NCBI RefSeq assembly: GCF_013396335.1
Contig: NZ_JABWSY010000029.1
Span: 1-37,775 of the forward strand
Source of the DNA: Bacillus sp. EB106-08-02-XG196
GTDB taxonomy: Bacteria > Bacillota > Bacilli > Bacillales > Cytobacillaceae
Reading direction: 5' to 3'
Length of the DNA stretch: 37,775 bases
The notes under the pieces were generated by a model. It was not told the origin of the DNA and did no database searches. It saw nothing but the letters and a program-made list of their open reading frames with translations. A program made the position numbers and the translations under genes. Below, in pieces: positions 23,627 to 31,342 of this stretch; within the stretch, counting starts at the first letter, position 1, and every line of letters begins with the position of its first letter.

Positions 23627-24241
23627 TTAAGTTAACTGATTTAGATAATCTATTACCATTTCTAAGGATGTCACATCACCATATTTAGTCTGTATATCAT
23701 ACAAATTTGCTTTGTGCGCTTCCATCGACCTGTCACCAACGCATTCCTCTGGTACCACTACTCTGTAGCCATACTGCAATGCATCAACTGCAGTTGCCCG
23801 CACACAGCCTGAGGTCGTACAGCCTGTGATAATAGCAGTATCTACTCTTTCACTCGTTAAGAAGGAGTGAAGGTGCGTTCCAAAAAACGAGCTGGCGAAT
23901 TTTTTTACAATAAGAGGCTCTGACGTTTCATCGCGCTCCAGCTTCTCATCGACATTTACCCATTCGCTATCCGCCGTTAGTAGTTTTAAGGCAGGTATTT
24001 TTTTTATGAAATAGCCGCCATCCCGATAATGAGGTTCATAGATGACCGTTGTAAACACAATGGGAACAGCCTTACTTCTAGCATGATCAAGTAATGTTTT
24101 CGTTGCTTCCAACTGGCTGGTTAAATCCGATCCCAAAGCAGATGCAGGATTTGTGAATCCATTGATAAAGTCGACAACAATAATCGCAGGTCTTGCTCCA
24201 AATCCAGAAGAATCACCGAACCCTTCGAAAGATTGAGACAT
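23627..24241 (-). CDS. Isochorismatase-fold amidohydrolase (N-carbamoylsarcosine/maleamate amidase type)
   Basis: 204 residues. The catalytic triad of cysteine hydrolases is visible: D24 in IIVVDFINGFT, K114 in IVKKFASSFFGT, and C146 in TGCTTSGCVRAT. The opening GFGARPAIIVVDFINGFTNP strongly recalls N-carbamoylsarcosine amidase and maleamate amidase, rather than true isochorismatase or nicotinamidase. In the creatinine-type route a hydantoinase AB enzyme makes N-carbamoylsarcosine, which this enzyme type splits. In pyridine-type routes a relative turns maleamate into maleate, which would fit the LeuCD-like genes just upstream. The ribosome site AGAAGGAGTGA precedes the ATG. The reaction class (C-N hydrolysis) is well supported. 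Confidence 0.82.
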   Translation of the reverse strand: MSQSFEGFGDSSGFGARPAIIVVDFINGFTNPASALGSDLTSQLEATKTLLDHARSKAVPIVFTTVIYEPHYRDGGYFIKKIPALKLLTADSEWVNVDEKLERDETSEPLIVKKFASSFFGTHLHSFLTSERVDTAIITGCTTSGCVRATAVDALQYGYRVVVPEECVGDRSMEAHKANLYDIQTKYGDVTSLEMVIDYLNQLT

Positions 24242-24267
24242 ATCTTCACTCCTTCTAAAAAATCAAA

Positions 24268-24870
24268 TTAAATTTGATAAAAAATCGGATGTTTATCTTC
24301 AAATGCTTCTATTTTAGCAGCATATTCAATCGTCATGCCTATCTCATCAAGACCCTTTAACAGCATATCTCTACGATAATCGTCTAGTGTAAAGGAAGAT
24401 CTAAAGCCTTCATGATCATAAACTACCTTTTCTTCCAGATTAATAGAAATCTGGTAATTCGGAGCAACCTTTTCTTTTTCAAAAAGAGTTTGTACCTCTT
24501 CTTCCGATAGTTGAATGGGCAGAATCCCATTTTTAAAACAATTATTATAGAAGATATCAGCAAATAAAGGCGCAATAATGATACGGAACCCATAGTCAGC
24601 TAGAGCCCATGGTGCATGCTCCCGTGATGATCCACAGCCAAAGTTTTTTCTTGTTAAAAGAATACTGGCACCACGATAGTTGGGTTGGTTTAGGACAAAG
24701 TCTGGGTTATCCTTTTCTCCATCCAAATATCGCCAATCGTAAAATAGAAATTTACCAAAACCTGTTTTATTAATAATCTTTAAAAATTGTTTAGGAACAA
24801 TGGCATCGGTATCAACATTTTCACGATCTAACGGTGCTGCAATCCCAGTGAATTCCTTCAGTGGTTCCAT
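24268..24870 (-). CDS. leuD: LeuD-like hydro-lyase small subunit
   Basis: 200 residues, the long (E. coli/B. subtilis LeuD) type. The swivelling domain carries FTGIAAPLDRENVDTDAIVPKQFL and the substrate loop RKNFGCGSSREHAPWAL. The ATG at 24870 is chosen over the GTG at 24876 because GGAGGAGGT lies six bases before it and it falls just after the LeuC-like stop. It pairs with the large subunit upstream. The context (amidase, CoA-transferase, no leuA or leuB) suggests a catabolic role, perhaps maleate or citraconate hydration, but the sequence alone does not separate this from isopropylmalate isomerase. The symbol marks the family only. Confidence 0.85.
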   Translation of the reverse strand: MEPLKEFTGIAAPLDRENVDTDAIVPKQFLKIINKTGFGKFLFYDWRYLDGEKDNPDFVLNQPNYRGASILLTRKNFGCGSSREHAPWALADYGFRIIIAPLFADIFYNNCFKNGILPIQLSEEEVQTLFEKEKVAPNYQISINLEEKVVYDHEGFRSSFTLDDYRRDMLLKGLDEIGMTIEYAAKIEAFEDKHPIFYQI

Positions 24871-24872
24871 AT

Positions 24873-26291
24873 TCACACCTCCTCCGCTACTTTAATGTTC
24901 CAATTCCTCACATCGGTGAAATAGCCCTTTATTGCGGCTGCTGCAGCCATTGCAGGACTAACAAGATGCGTTCTAGCACCTTTGCCTTGCCGGCCTTCAA
25001 AATTACGGTTAGATGTCGATGCAATCCGGTCGCCAGGATTCGCAGTGTCTGTATTCATCCCTAAGCACATGCTGCACCCAGGCTCTCTCCATTCAAAACC
25101 AGCTTCTAGAAAAATCTTATCAAGACCTTCTGCCTCAGCTTGCGCTTTAACCACTTGTGAACCTGGAACAACCAATGCTCGAACTCTATTCTTCACCTTG
25201 TATCCGTTTGCAACTTTTGCCGCCTCGCGCAGGTCTTCAATCCGGCTGTTTGTACAGGAACCAATAAAAACCGTATTAATCGGTATATCTGTTATTCGTG
25301 TCCCCGGCTCGAGCGCCATGTATTCTAACGACATCTCAGCCATGTTTTGTTTTCCTTCTGGCATATCTTTAGGTAAAGGCACCAGATCGGTTACAGCGGC
25401 AACAAGCCCTGGATTCGTCCCCCAAGTGACTTGTGGTACGACCTCACTTGCATTAAACTCTACTGTTAAATCAAAGATGGCATCATCATCAGAATAAAAG
25501 GTTTGCCAGTAAGATAATGCCTCATTCCAAAGCTCGCCTTTTGGACTTTTCGGCTTATCCTTTAAATAGGAAAACGTAATTTCATCTGGTGCAATCAGAC
25601 CCGCACGTGCTCCAATTTCAATGGACATATTACAGATGGTCATACGCTCTTCCATCGACAGTTTCTTAATACCGTCACCACGATATTCAATGACATAACC
25701 CGTGGCAAAATCATGTCCATATTTGCCAATTAATGCTAGAATTAAATCCTTTGCAGCAGCGCCTATTGGTAATTCCCCGTTAAAATTAATTGCAAGCGTT
25801 TTAGATTTATATTGTTTTAGAGTTTGGGTAGCTAGAACATGCTCTACCTCACTTGTACCAATTCCAAAAGCTAGTGCCCCAAATGCCCCATGTGTCGCTG
25901 TATGGCTATCCCCGCAAACGATGGTTTGTCCCGGCTGAGTGACTCCTTGTTCAGGGGCAATTACGTGTACAATTCCTTGATTCCTGCTATTTAAATCATA
26001 CAAAGTAATCCCAAACTCTTTACAATTTGCTTCAAGTGTATCTACCTGCTTTTTAGCTACAGGATCTTCAAATGGCAGGAACTTAGAGGTGGTTGGAATG
26101 CTGTGATCTAAAGTCCCTAACGTTCTGTCTGGCCGCTTTACCTTTCTGCCTTTTGCACGAAGTCCATCAAATGCCTGTGGTGTTGTTACTTCATGAATCA
26201 AATGCAGGTCTATGTAAAGAATGGCAGGTTGACCTTCCTCTTCATGAACAACATGACAATCCCATAACTTTTCGTACAATGTTTTCCCCAC
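24873..26291 (-). CDS. leuC: LeuC-like aconitase-family large subunit
   Basis: 472 residues, the same length as B. subtilis LeuC. The iron-sulfur ligands are in FIGSCTNSRIEDL and the CSMCLGMN pair. The substrate and cluster motifs HEVTTPQAFDGL, IVCGDSHTATHGAFGALAFGIGTSEVEHVLATQTL and TSNRNFEGRQG are all present. With the small subunit it forms a [4Fe-4S] hydro-lyase that moves or adds water on 2- or 3-carboxy diacids. It begins 12 bases after the CoA-transferase gene. A leucine-pathway role is possible, but no other leucine gene is in the window. Maleate, citraconate or dimethylmaleate hydratases belong to the same superfamily. Confidence 0.87.
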   Translation of the reverse strand: MGKTLYEKLWDCHVVHEEEGQPAILYIDLHLIHEVTTPQAFDGLRAKGRKVKRPDRTLGTLDHSIPTTSKFLPFEDPVAKKQVDTLEANCKEFGITLYDLNSRNQGIVHVIAPEQGVTQPGQTIVCGDSHTATHGAFGALAFGIGTSEVEHVLATQTLKQYKSKTLAINFNGELPIGAAAKDLILALIGKYGHDFATGYVIEYRGDGIKKLSMEERMTICNMSIEIGARAGLIAPDEITFSYLKDKPKSPKGELWNEALSYWQTFYSDDDAIFDLTVEFNASEVVPQVTWGTNPGLVAAVTDLVPLPKDMPEGKQNMAEMSLEYMALEPGTRITDIPINTVFIGSCTNSRIEDLREAAKVANGYKVKNRVRALVVPGSQVVKAQAEAEGLDKIFLEAGFEWREPGCSMCLGMNTDTANPGDRIASTSNRNFEGRQGKGARTHLVSPAMAAAAAIKGYFTDVRNWNIKVAEEV

Positions 26292-26303
26292 ATTACTCCC
26301 CCA

Positions 26304-27512
26304 TTAGATAATATTATTTCTTGTCAATTCCTCTATTTTTGAAGTATCAAATCCTAATAGATTGCTATATACTTCTGAATTATGCTGTCCCATAGTAGTT
26401 GCACCAACATGCTTGACTTTACCTGGTGTCCGGCTTAATTTCGGAACAACTCCAGGCATCGGGAAGTCGCCTAACTCCTCGTGTTCCACATGAATAATCA
26501 TTTCTCTCTCTTTATATTGAGGGTCTTCAAGAATTTCCTTCGCTGAATAAATAAGGCCACTTGGAACCCCGTTTGCTTCAAGGATCTCTAAACATACCTT
26601 CGCTGGTAAAGTCTTCGTCCAAGTTTCAATGATTTGGTCGAGTTCAGCCATATTGTCACTTCTGCCATGATGAGTGGAATACTTTGGATTTTCAAATAAC
26701 TCAGGCTGCTGCATCGCTTGGCAAAGACGCTTATATACCCCATCCGCATTGGCTCCAATGACAATGTAGGTTTCATCCTGCGTTTTGTATATGTTAGACG
26801 GTGCAACACCTGGCAGGATATTCCCCATTCTTTCACGTACATAATCAGCAAGCAGATAATCGGGAATGATACTTTCCATGACCGAAAAGACCGACTCGTA
26901 AAGAGCGGTATCTACCACTTGGCCCCTGCCGGATGTATGTCTTTCATTTAAAGCTGTTAAACATCCTATCGTAGCGAATAAAGCAGCTAATGTGTCTCCT
27001 ATTGAAATCCCAATCCTTGCTGGTGCCCGGTCAGGGAATCCCGTTACATAACGCAGACCGCCCATTGCTTCACCAACACTGCCGAAACCAGCGCGGCTTT
27101 TGTATGGTCCGGTTTGTCCAAACCCCGAAGTTCTAACCATAATGATCCCTGGATTGATTTCAGATAACTCCTCGTAGGATAATCCCCATTTTTCCATCGT
27201 ACCTGGACGGAAATTCTCAATCACAACATCTGCTTCTTTAACCAGTTCCTTAAATATCTCCTGTCCCTCTTTCACACGAAGGTTTAAGGTAACTGACTTT
27301 TTATTTCGAGATTGAATCGGCCACCATAGACCATGCCCATCCTTTTGTTTTCCCCATTGTCTCATGGGATCCGCTTTATCAGGCGGCTCGATTTTAATAA
27401 CCTCTGCTCCAAAGTCTCCCAAAAGACGTCCAGAGAATGGACCTGCTAAAAGTGTACCTAGTTCCAATACACGTATTCCCTGCAAAGGCAACCTTTCGTT
27501 CATTTCACTCAT
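26304..27512 (-). CDS. CaiB/BaiF-type (class III) CoA-transferase
   Basis: 402 residues from ATG 27512, chosen because GAGGTGG lies six bases before it; an ATG at 27530 has no ribosome site. Family marks: GIRVLELGTLLAGPFSGRLLGDFGAEVIKIE at the start, RNKKSVTLNL, ENFRPG, and GISIGDTLAAL with the catalytic aspartate at about D173. It moves CoA between carboxylic acids, probably from succinyl- or acetyl-CoA to the pathway acid. As first gene of the six-gene operon it would activate a hydroxy-diacid for cleavage by the lyase encoded at 28577. A TTGTATACAA operator lies 20 bases upstream. Acceptor unknown. Confidence 0.88.
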   Translation of the reverse strand: MSEMNERLPLQGIRVLELGTLLAGPFSGRLLGDFGAEVIKIEPPDKADPMRQWGKQKDGHGLWWPIQSRNKKSVTLNLRVKEGQEIFKELVKEADVVIENFRPGTMEKWGLSYEELSEINPGIIMVRTSGFGQTGPYKSRAGFGSVGEAMGGLRYVTGFPDRAPARIGISIGDTLAALFATIGCLTALNERHTSGRGQVVDTALYESVFSVMESIIPDYLLADYVRERMGNILPGVAPSNIYKTQDETYIVIGANADGVYKRLCQAMQQPELFENPKYSTHHGRSDNMAELDQIIETWTKTLPAKVCLEILEANGVPSGLIYSAKEILEDPQYKEREMIIHVEHEELGDFPMPGVVPKLSRTPGKVKHVGATTMGQHNSEVYSNLLGFDTSKIEELTRNNII

Positions 27513-27531
27513 ATAAGCCACCTCACTCATT

Positions 27532-27541
27532 TTGTATACAA
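27532..27541. promoter_or_regulatory. GntR-type operator TTGTATACAA before the CoA-transferase operon
   Basis: Perfect 10-bp palindrome, 20 bases before the operon start and downstream of the predicted promoter (27584-27612). In that position it would block elongation or initiation. The same site occurs at 27662 and 28519. Confidence 0.65.
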
Positions 27542-27583
27542 TTCAAGTTAAACTTTATGTAAAACAAATTCTATTTAATTGAT

Positions 27584-27612
27584 ATATTACAATCTAACAT
27601 TACACTCGTCAA
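27584..27612 (-). promoter_or_regulatory. Candidate promoter of the six-gene operon
   Basis: Read leftwards: TTGACG (27612-27607), 17 bases, TAATAT (27589-27584). A fair sigma-A match; the -10 box is weak. Confidence 0.4.
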
Positions 27613-27661
27613 TAATAATTCATAAAATTCTAATAAATCTGTTACCTGGTATTCCCTCAAA

Positions 27662-27692
27662 TTGTATACAAAAGATGATTATTTGCTATAAT
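27662..27692 (+). promoter_or_regulatory. Promoter and operator of the first GntR gene
   Basis: An extended -10 box TGCTATAAT (27684-27692) is preceded by TTGTATACAA (27662-27671), which overlaps the -35 region (TTGTAT, spacer 19). The transcript would start near 27699. The in-frame ATG at 27691 is therefore part of the -10 box and cannot be the start codon. The layout is classic autorepression. Confidence 0.65.
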
Positions 27693-27768
27693 GGTGGTAA
27701 ATCTTTTAATAAGTATGGTAGTTTTTAAAGTAGTTAAAAAGTTTTACCTAAAAGGGGAAATACAATTT

Positions 27769-28416
27769 ATGGACGTGTATGCAGAGATCCGAGGGGATAT
27801 CCTTAATGGGGTATTAGCACCTGGAGAGAAACTTCGAGAAGAAAAACTGGCAAGTATACTAAATGTAAGCCGTACACCACTCAGAGAGGCAATTCGCAGA
27901 TTAACAGTAGAAGGACTTTTAATTTACACCCCAAATCGTGGTGTGACAGTCAGGAATTATACACTAGATGATGTCATTGATGCCTATAATTTACGCGCAG
28001 TTGTCGAAGGGTATACTGCCTCGTTAGCCGCGTTAAATCGAGACAACCTGCAAATCATTGAATTGGAAGAAGCGAATGCAAATTATAAATCTGTCATCGA
28101 AAATGGTTTTAGAGCTGGAGAAAAAGACACAGATGCTATATTAAAATCGAATAGCCAATTCCACGAAATCATTGTATCCATGTCAAAAAGCAGTTATGTA
28201 AAGAATGTTTTAAGTTCTTTAGTAGCCATTCCTGTGTTATATCGAGGGTTTTATTGGTTTGACGAAGAAGATTTAAAGACATCGATTCAGCACCATAACA
28301 GCCTGATTACAGCTATTAAAAATGGTGATGCAGAGCAAGCCAAAGTGATAATGGCCAGCCATTTATACCATGGCCGGGATCGTGTGGTTCATTACAGTAA
28401 ATTAAATCAATCCTAG
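27769..28416 (+). CDS. FadR-subfamily GntR regulator (1) of the catabolic block
   Basis: 215 residues from ATG 27769, fixed by AAAAGGGGAAA upstream. The N-terminal winged helix reads LREEKLASILNVSRTPLREAIRRLTVEGLL, and the wing is PNRGVTVRNYT. The C-terminal FCD effector domain (~75-205) has the metal/ligand positions in NSQFHEIIV and the histidines in QHHNSLI and ASHLYH. Such regulators bind TGTATACA-like palindromes and respond to small carboxylates. Exact TTGTATACAA sites lie at its own promoter, at the CoA-transferase operon and before the lyase gene. It is divergent from the operon and convergent with nothing. Repressor role is inferred. Confidence 0.88.
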   Translation: MDVYAEIRGDILNGVLAPGEKLREEKLASILNVSRTPLREAIRRLTVEGLLIYTPNRGVTVRNYTLDDVIDAYNLRAVVEGYTASLAALNRDNLQIIELEEANANYKSVIENGFRAGEKDTDAILKSNSQFHEIIVSMSKSSYVKNVLSSLVAIPVLYRGFYWFDEEDLKTSIQHHNSLITAIKNGDAEQAKVIMASHLYHGRDRVVHYSKLNQS

Positions 28417-28422
28417 TTTTCA

Positions 28423-28476
28423 AAGGGTAAGGTGTGTACGTGCGCCTCACCCTTCTTTGTATACATTTTTTTATTT
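28423..28476 (+). terminator. Terminator of the first GntR gene
   Basis: AAGGGTAAGGTG pairs with CGCCTCACCCTT (28443-28454, with wobble), followed by T-rich sequence. The T tract is interrupted by TTGTATACAT (28457-28466), a 9/10 match to the regulator's operator. Confidence 0.6.
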
Positions 28477-28518
28477 TTATAGAATATTTCGGAGAAAACA
28501 TTTACTTTTATTTAAATA

Positions 28519-28528
28519 TTGTATACAA
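28519..28528. promoter_or_regulatory. GntR-type operator TTGTATACAA before the lyase gene
   Basis: Perfect palindrome, extended to ATTGTATACAAT, 49 bases before the lyase start. It may overlap a -10 box (TACAAT 28523-28528) that pairs with TTTACT at 28501 over 16 bases. Confidence 0.65.
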
Positions 28529-28576
28529 TTTTAATAAATTATTTTCAGAAGAATGGAAAATCAAGGAGGCGTATGA

Positions 28577-29470
28577 ATGATATATATCAGTGAAGTTGGT
28601 CCAAGAGATGGTTTACAGAATGAAAAAAAAATCCTGCCTACTGCCCAGAAGGTAGAATTAATTAACCAGCTTGCCACAGCAGGTATAAAGAAAATTGAAT
28701 GTGTTTCCTTCGTGAATCCTAAAATTATTAAGCAAATGGCTGATGCAGAAGAGGTTATGAAGGAAATTACAAGGGTTGAGGGAGTATCGTATGGAGGATT
28801 GGTTCTTAGCCAATCAGGATTAGACCGAGCCCTAAAGTCAAATGTAAATTTTTTAAATGTGGCAATGGCGGCTAGTAATACATTTAATCAAAAAAATGCA
28901 AAAAGAACAGTGGAGGAATCCGTAATTGAACTATCAAGGGTGATCCGTACGGGGGTAGAATCCGGCATCGAAATGATTGGCGTCATCGGAACTGCTTTTG
29001 GCTGTCCTTATGATGGGAATGTTCCAAAAGAGAGAGTCATTCGTATAGCTGAAAATTTTCTAGAAGCAGGCTGTAAAGAAATTACGTTAGCAGATACAAC
29101 CGGAATGGCAAACCCCAAACAAGTTGATGAACTAATTGAATACTTCTATAATCACTTCGGAGATTCTGCTCGACTCGCTCTTCATTTTCATAATACCAGG
29201 GGGCTGGGACTTGCCAATACGCTGGCTGGCTACCAAGCTGGAGTCCGTCATTTTGACTCTTCTATTGGTGGATTAGGCGGTTGTCCTTTTGCCCCAAAAG
29301 CCGTAGGTAATGTTTGTACAGAAGATATGGTGAATATGTTTCATGAAATGGGAATTAACACTAACATCGAGCTGGATAAACTTATTGAGTCAGCCCTTTG
29401 GATAGAAACAGTAATCGAACACACTCTTGATGGAATGGTCATGAAAGCTGGAGTCCCTTGTGCTTTATAA
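28577..29470 (+). CDS. HMG-CoA-lyase-family acyl-CoA lyase
   Basis: 297 residues, the family's usual length. It has the catalytic R10 and D11 in SEVGPRDGLQNE, E41 in ECVSFVNP, the metal histidines H203 and H205 in LALHFHNTRG, and the active-site cysteine C236 in GGLGGCPFAP. It should cut a 3-hydroxy-acyl-CoA into acetyl-CoA plus a keto acid. In this block the substrate may be a citramalyl-CoA-like or HMG-like thioester made by the CoA-transferase. The ribosome site AAGGAGG is eight bases from the ATG. It is a separate rightward unit under its own TTGTATACAA operator. Reaction class secure; exact thioester unknown. Confidence 0.88.
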   Translation: MIYISEVGPRDGLQNEKKILPTAQKVELINQLATAGIKKIECVSFVNPKIIKQMADAEEVMKEITRVEGVSYGGLVLSQSGLDRALKSNVNFLNVAMAASNTFNQKNAKRTVEESVIELSRVIRTGVESGIEMIGVIGTAFGCPYDGNVPKERVIRIAENFLEAGCKEITLADTTGMANPKQVDELIEYFYNHFGDSARLALHFHNTRGLGLANTLAGYQAGVRHFDSSIGGLGGCPFAPKAVGNVCTEDMVNMFHEMGINTNIELDKLIESALWIETVIEHTLDGMVMKAGVPCAL

Positions 29471-29505
29471 CTTTTACCTTTCAATACTACAGGAAAAGTT
29501 CAAAA

Positions 29506-29532
29506 AGCGAACAGTGCCAGGCACTGTTCGCT
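29506..29532. repeat. Palindromic repeat, GCGAACAGTGCC family (complete copy)
   Basis: AGCGAACAGTGCC/AGGCACTGTTCGCT, arms of 12-13 bases. It sits between two convergent transcription units and may serve as a shared transcript end. Confidence 0.85.
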
Positions 29533-29644
29533 AAGCTTCTGTTATTTTTACATCATTAATTTTCACGTATCCATTTAATTCTTTTAATCGATTGAGAATT
29601 CTTAAAAACATACCTTCCTTTGCGGCATCCTTATCTATTATTTT
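29531..29644 (-). pseudogene. In-frame coding-like extension after the RocB-like stop
   Basis: Directly after the TAA at 29645-29647 and in the same frame, 37 further codons stay open to a TAG at 29531-29533. The stretch has a protein-like composition (EGMFLRILNRLKELNGYVK). It ends inside the palindromic repeat. It could be a lost C-terminus, a remnant of another gene or a tiny gene using an internal ATG. I do not recognise it. Confidence 0.25.
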
Positions 29645-31291
29645 TTAATTTCTAACTGTATCCATGGGGCCACAAGCTTCTAATTTAATAGGAAACAGGC
29701 TTCTGACTAATGTCTCTAACATAACAGGAAGCTGCACAAACGCGCTTTCTATATGAAGCCGCTCTGTACGTTTGTGTGCATCTTTTCCGAAGGGGCCAAC
29801 GTTTAATACAGGTCCTTGCAGCTCCTGCATTTCTGCAAAAGGAATGCTGTATGTATCTCCCCATACCGGTGTATTACGTTCAAATATTGTCCATCCCTCG
29901 CCCTTGTCATCATAAGAAACATAGCTAAGGTCACAGATTCCATTAAAGTAATGAATTTGATTTACTTTTAAATTAAACTGTTCCATTCCAACTTTTTTGA
30001 TTAAATCGATCGAATCGATGACGAGTGGATCCTTTGAAGTATTGACAGCTGGGTAGTATGGCGGTGCAAACAATAGAACCATAACAGGCCCAAGTTCTTG
30101 ACACTGGATCATAAGGGAGTCAACGATACGGATAGATTTTTCACGATCATCCCATTTTGGGTTGTTTAAAGCGCTGTTCTTTATCCTTTTAATGGTTTCG
30201 GCACCTAATTTTTTTTCAGCATGCACAAGCAGCTCTTCATAGCTTAGAACGGTAACTTTTCCTACGGGATTAACCCCTTCACGTTTACAAATCTCCGAAT
30301 AAGCCGTATTACAAGCTTTCGCGGCATCCTCTGCCACTTTAGTAAAAATATCCATTACCTCTTCTGCACCGCGTTTCATAAGAAAGACGTTGTAAAGAGC
30401 TGCGGCACGATATGGGGTTTGGGTCGAATATTCCATTTTCAAATCTTTTTGCTGGAGTGAAACAGGCAACGGTGTCTTTTCACCGAGGTCTGACTCTCGG
30501 AATAATGGATTCCATTCCATCTGTTGTGTCATAAAGGATGCCATAAAATTTGCTGTCATGCCGCTCATAGGTTCTCCAACATGCGTTTCCTTTCCGTAGA
30601 ATAAAACAGCTGGCATGATTTTCCCGATGGATCCAGAATAAATATAATAGTTTGGGTCACCTGGCTCCTGTGAAAAAGACGGTTCACTATTTAGGAATAA
30701 TTTGTATGTCAATTGGTGTTGGTCTCGTAACCGAACTAATTCTGGGACCGCAGCACGCATGCCAGCTGAATTTACTTCTTCATCTGGTACTGTGACGAGC
30801 AATAAATTGATTGGCCACTTTTCGATACTGGCTTTTTCAATTAAAGCCATATGAAGGGCAAGGCCCATTTTCATGTCCATCGTCCCGCGGCCAAATAAAT
30901 AGCTGCCAGATTCAAGATCGATACGTGCATCCTCTGGAAGCTCATCTAAACGCTGCCTCAATTTTTGAGTCAATTCCTTTGGCTGGAATGCGAATGGTTC
31001 GAGATCACCGTATTCTTCCGTATGAACAGTATCGAAATAACTGATGAGGACAATTGTTTCCGTCACTTCTGGATTTTTATATAAAGCAGTGACGACATTA
31101 CGCCCTAATCCAGCATCATTAAGCTCTAAGTAAGATGGATTCTCCCTGAAGTAGTCTAATTCCATAAACTTTGCTTTTACCTTATGAGCGAATTCACTCT
31201 CGCCTTCAGTAAGAGTTCTGCTCTGCCAGCTTACAAGCTCGCAAAGTAATGCGCACAATGATTCTGGTGTGCCCCATTTTACATTACTCAT
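29645..31291 (-). CDS. RocB-like M20-family metallohydrolase
   Basis: 548 residues, close to RocB of Bacillus (arginine-use gene cluster). M20 motifs: D87 in ISYFDTVHTEEYGD, D139 in FGRGTMDMKMGLALH, and EE at 171-172 in VPDEEVNSAG. A large insert and dimerisation part follow, and a late histidine region lies in VGPFGKDAHKRTERLH. The first metal motif is unusual: M20 enzymes normally have H-x-D, here Y85-F-D87, so one zinc ligand is missing or supplied elsewhere. It is the last gene of the TRAP operon, 51 bases after the aminotransferase gene. A deacylase or amidohydrolase on an N-acyl amino acid is plausible, but activity is uncertain. Confidence 0.8.
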   Translation of the reverse strand: MSNVKWGTPESLCALLCELVSWQSRTLTEGESEFAHKVKAKFMELDYFRENPSYLELNDAGLGRNVVTALYKNPEVTETIVLISYFDTVHTEEYGDLEPFAFQPKELTQKLRQRLDELPEDARIDLESGSYLFGRGTMDMKMGLALHMALIEKASIEKWPINLLLVTVPDEEVNSAGMRAAVPELVRLRDQHQLTYKLFLNSEPSFSQEPGDPNYYIYSGSIGKIMPAVLFYGKETHVGEPMSGMTANFMASFMTQQMEWNPLFRESDLGEKTPLPVSLQQKDLKMEYSTQTPYRAAALYNVFLMKRGAEEVMDIFTKVAEDAAKACNTAYSEICKREGVNPVGKVTVLSYEELLVHAEKKLGAETIKRIKNSALNNPKWDDREKSIRIVDSLMIQCQELGPVMVLLFAPPYYPAVNTSKDPLVIDSIDLIKKVGMEQFNLKVNQIHYFNGICDLSYVSYDDKGEGWTIFERNTPVWGDTYSIPFAEMQELQGPVLNVGPFGKDAHKRTERLHIESAFVQLPVMLETLVRSLFPIKLEACGPMDTVRN

Positions 31292-31342
31292 TTCAAAAAC
31301 TCCTTTAGATTAAAAAATTTTTGGATGTGCAAGCATTTCTTA

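Noticed and set aside
27691..27768. Longer GntR start at 27691
   Set aside because: That ATG lies within the extended -10 box TGCTATAAT, so it precedes the transcript; AAAAGGGGAAA points to 27769.
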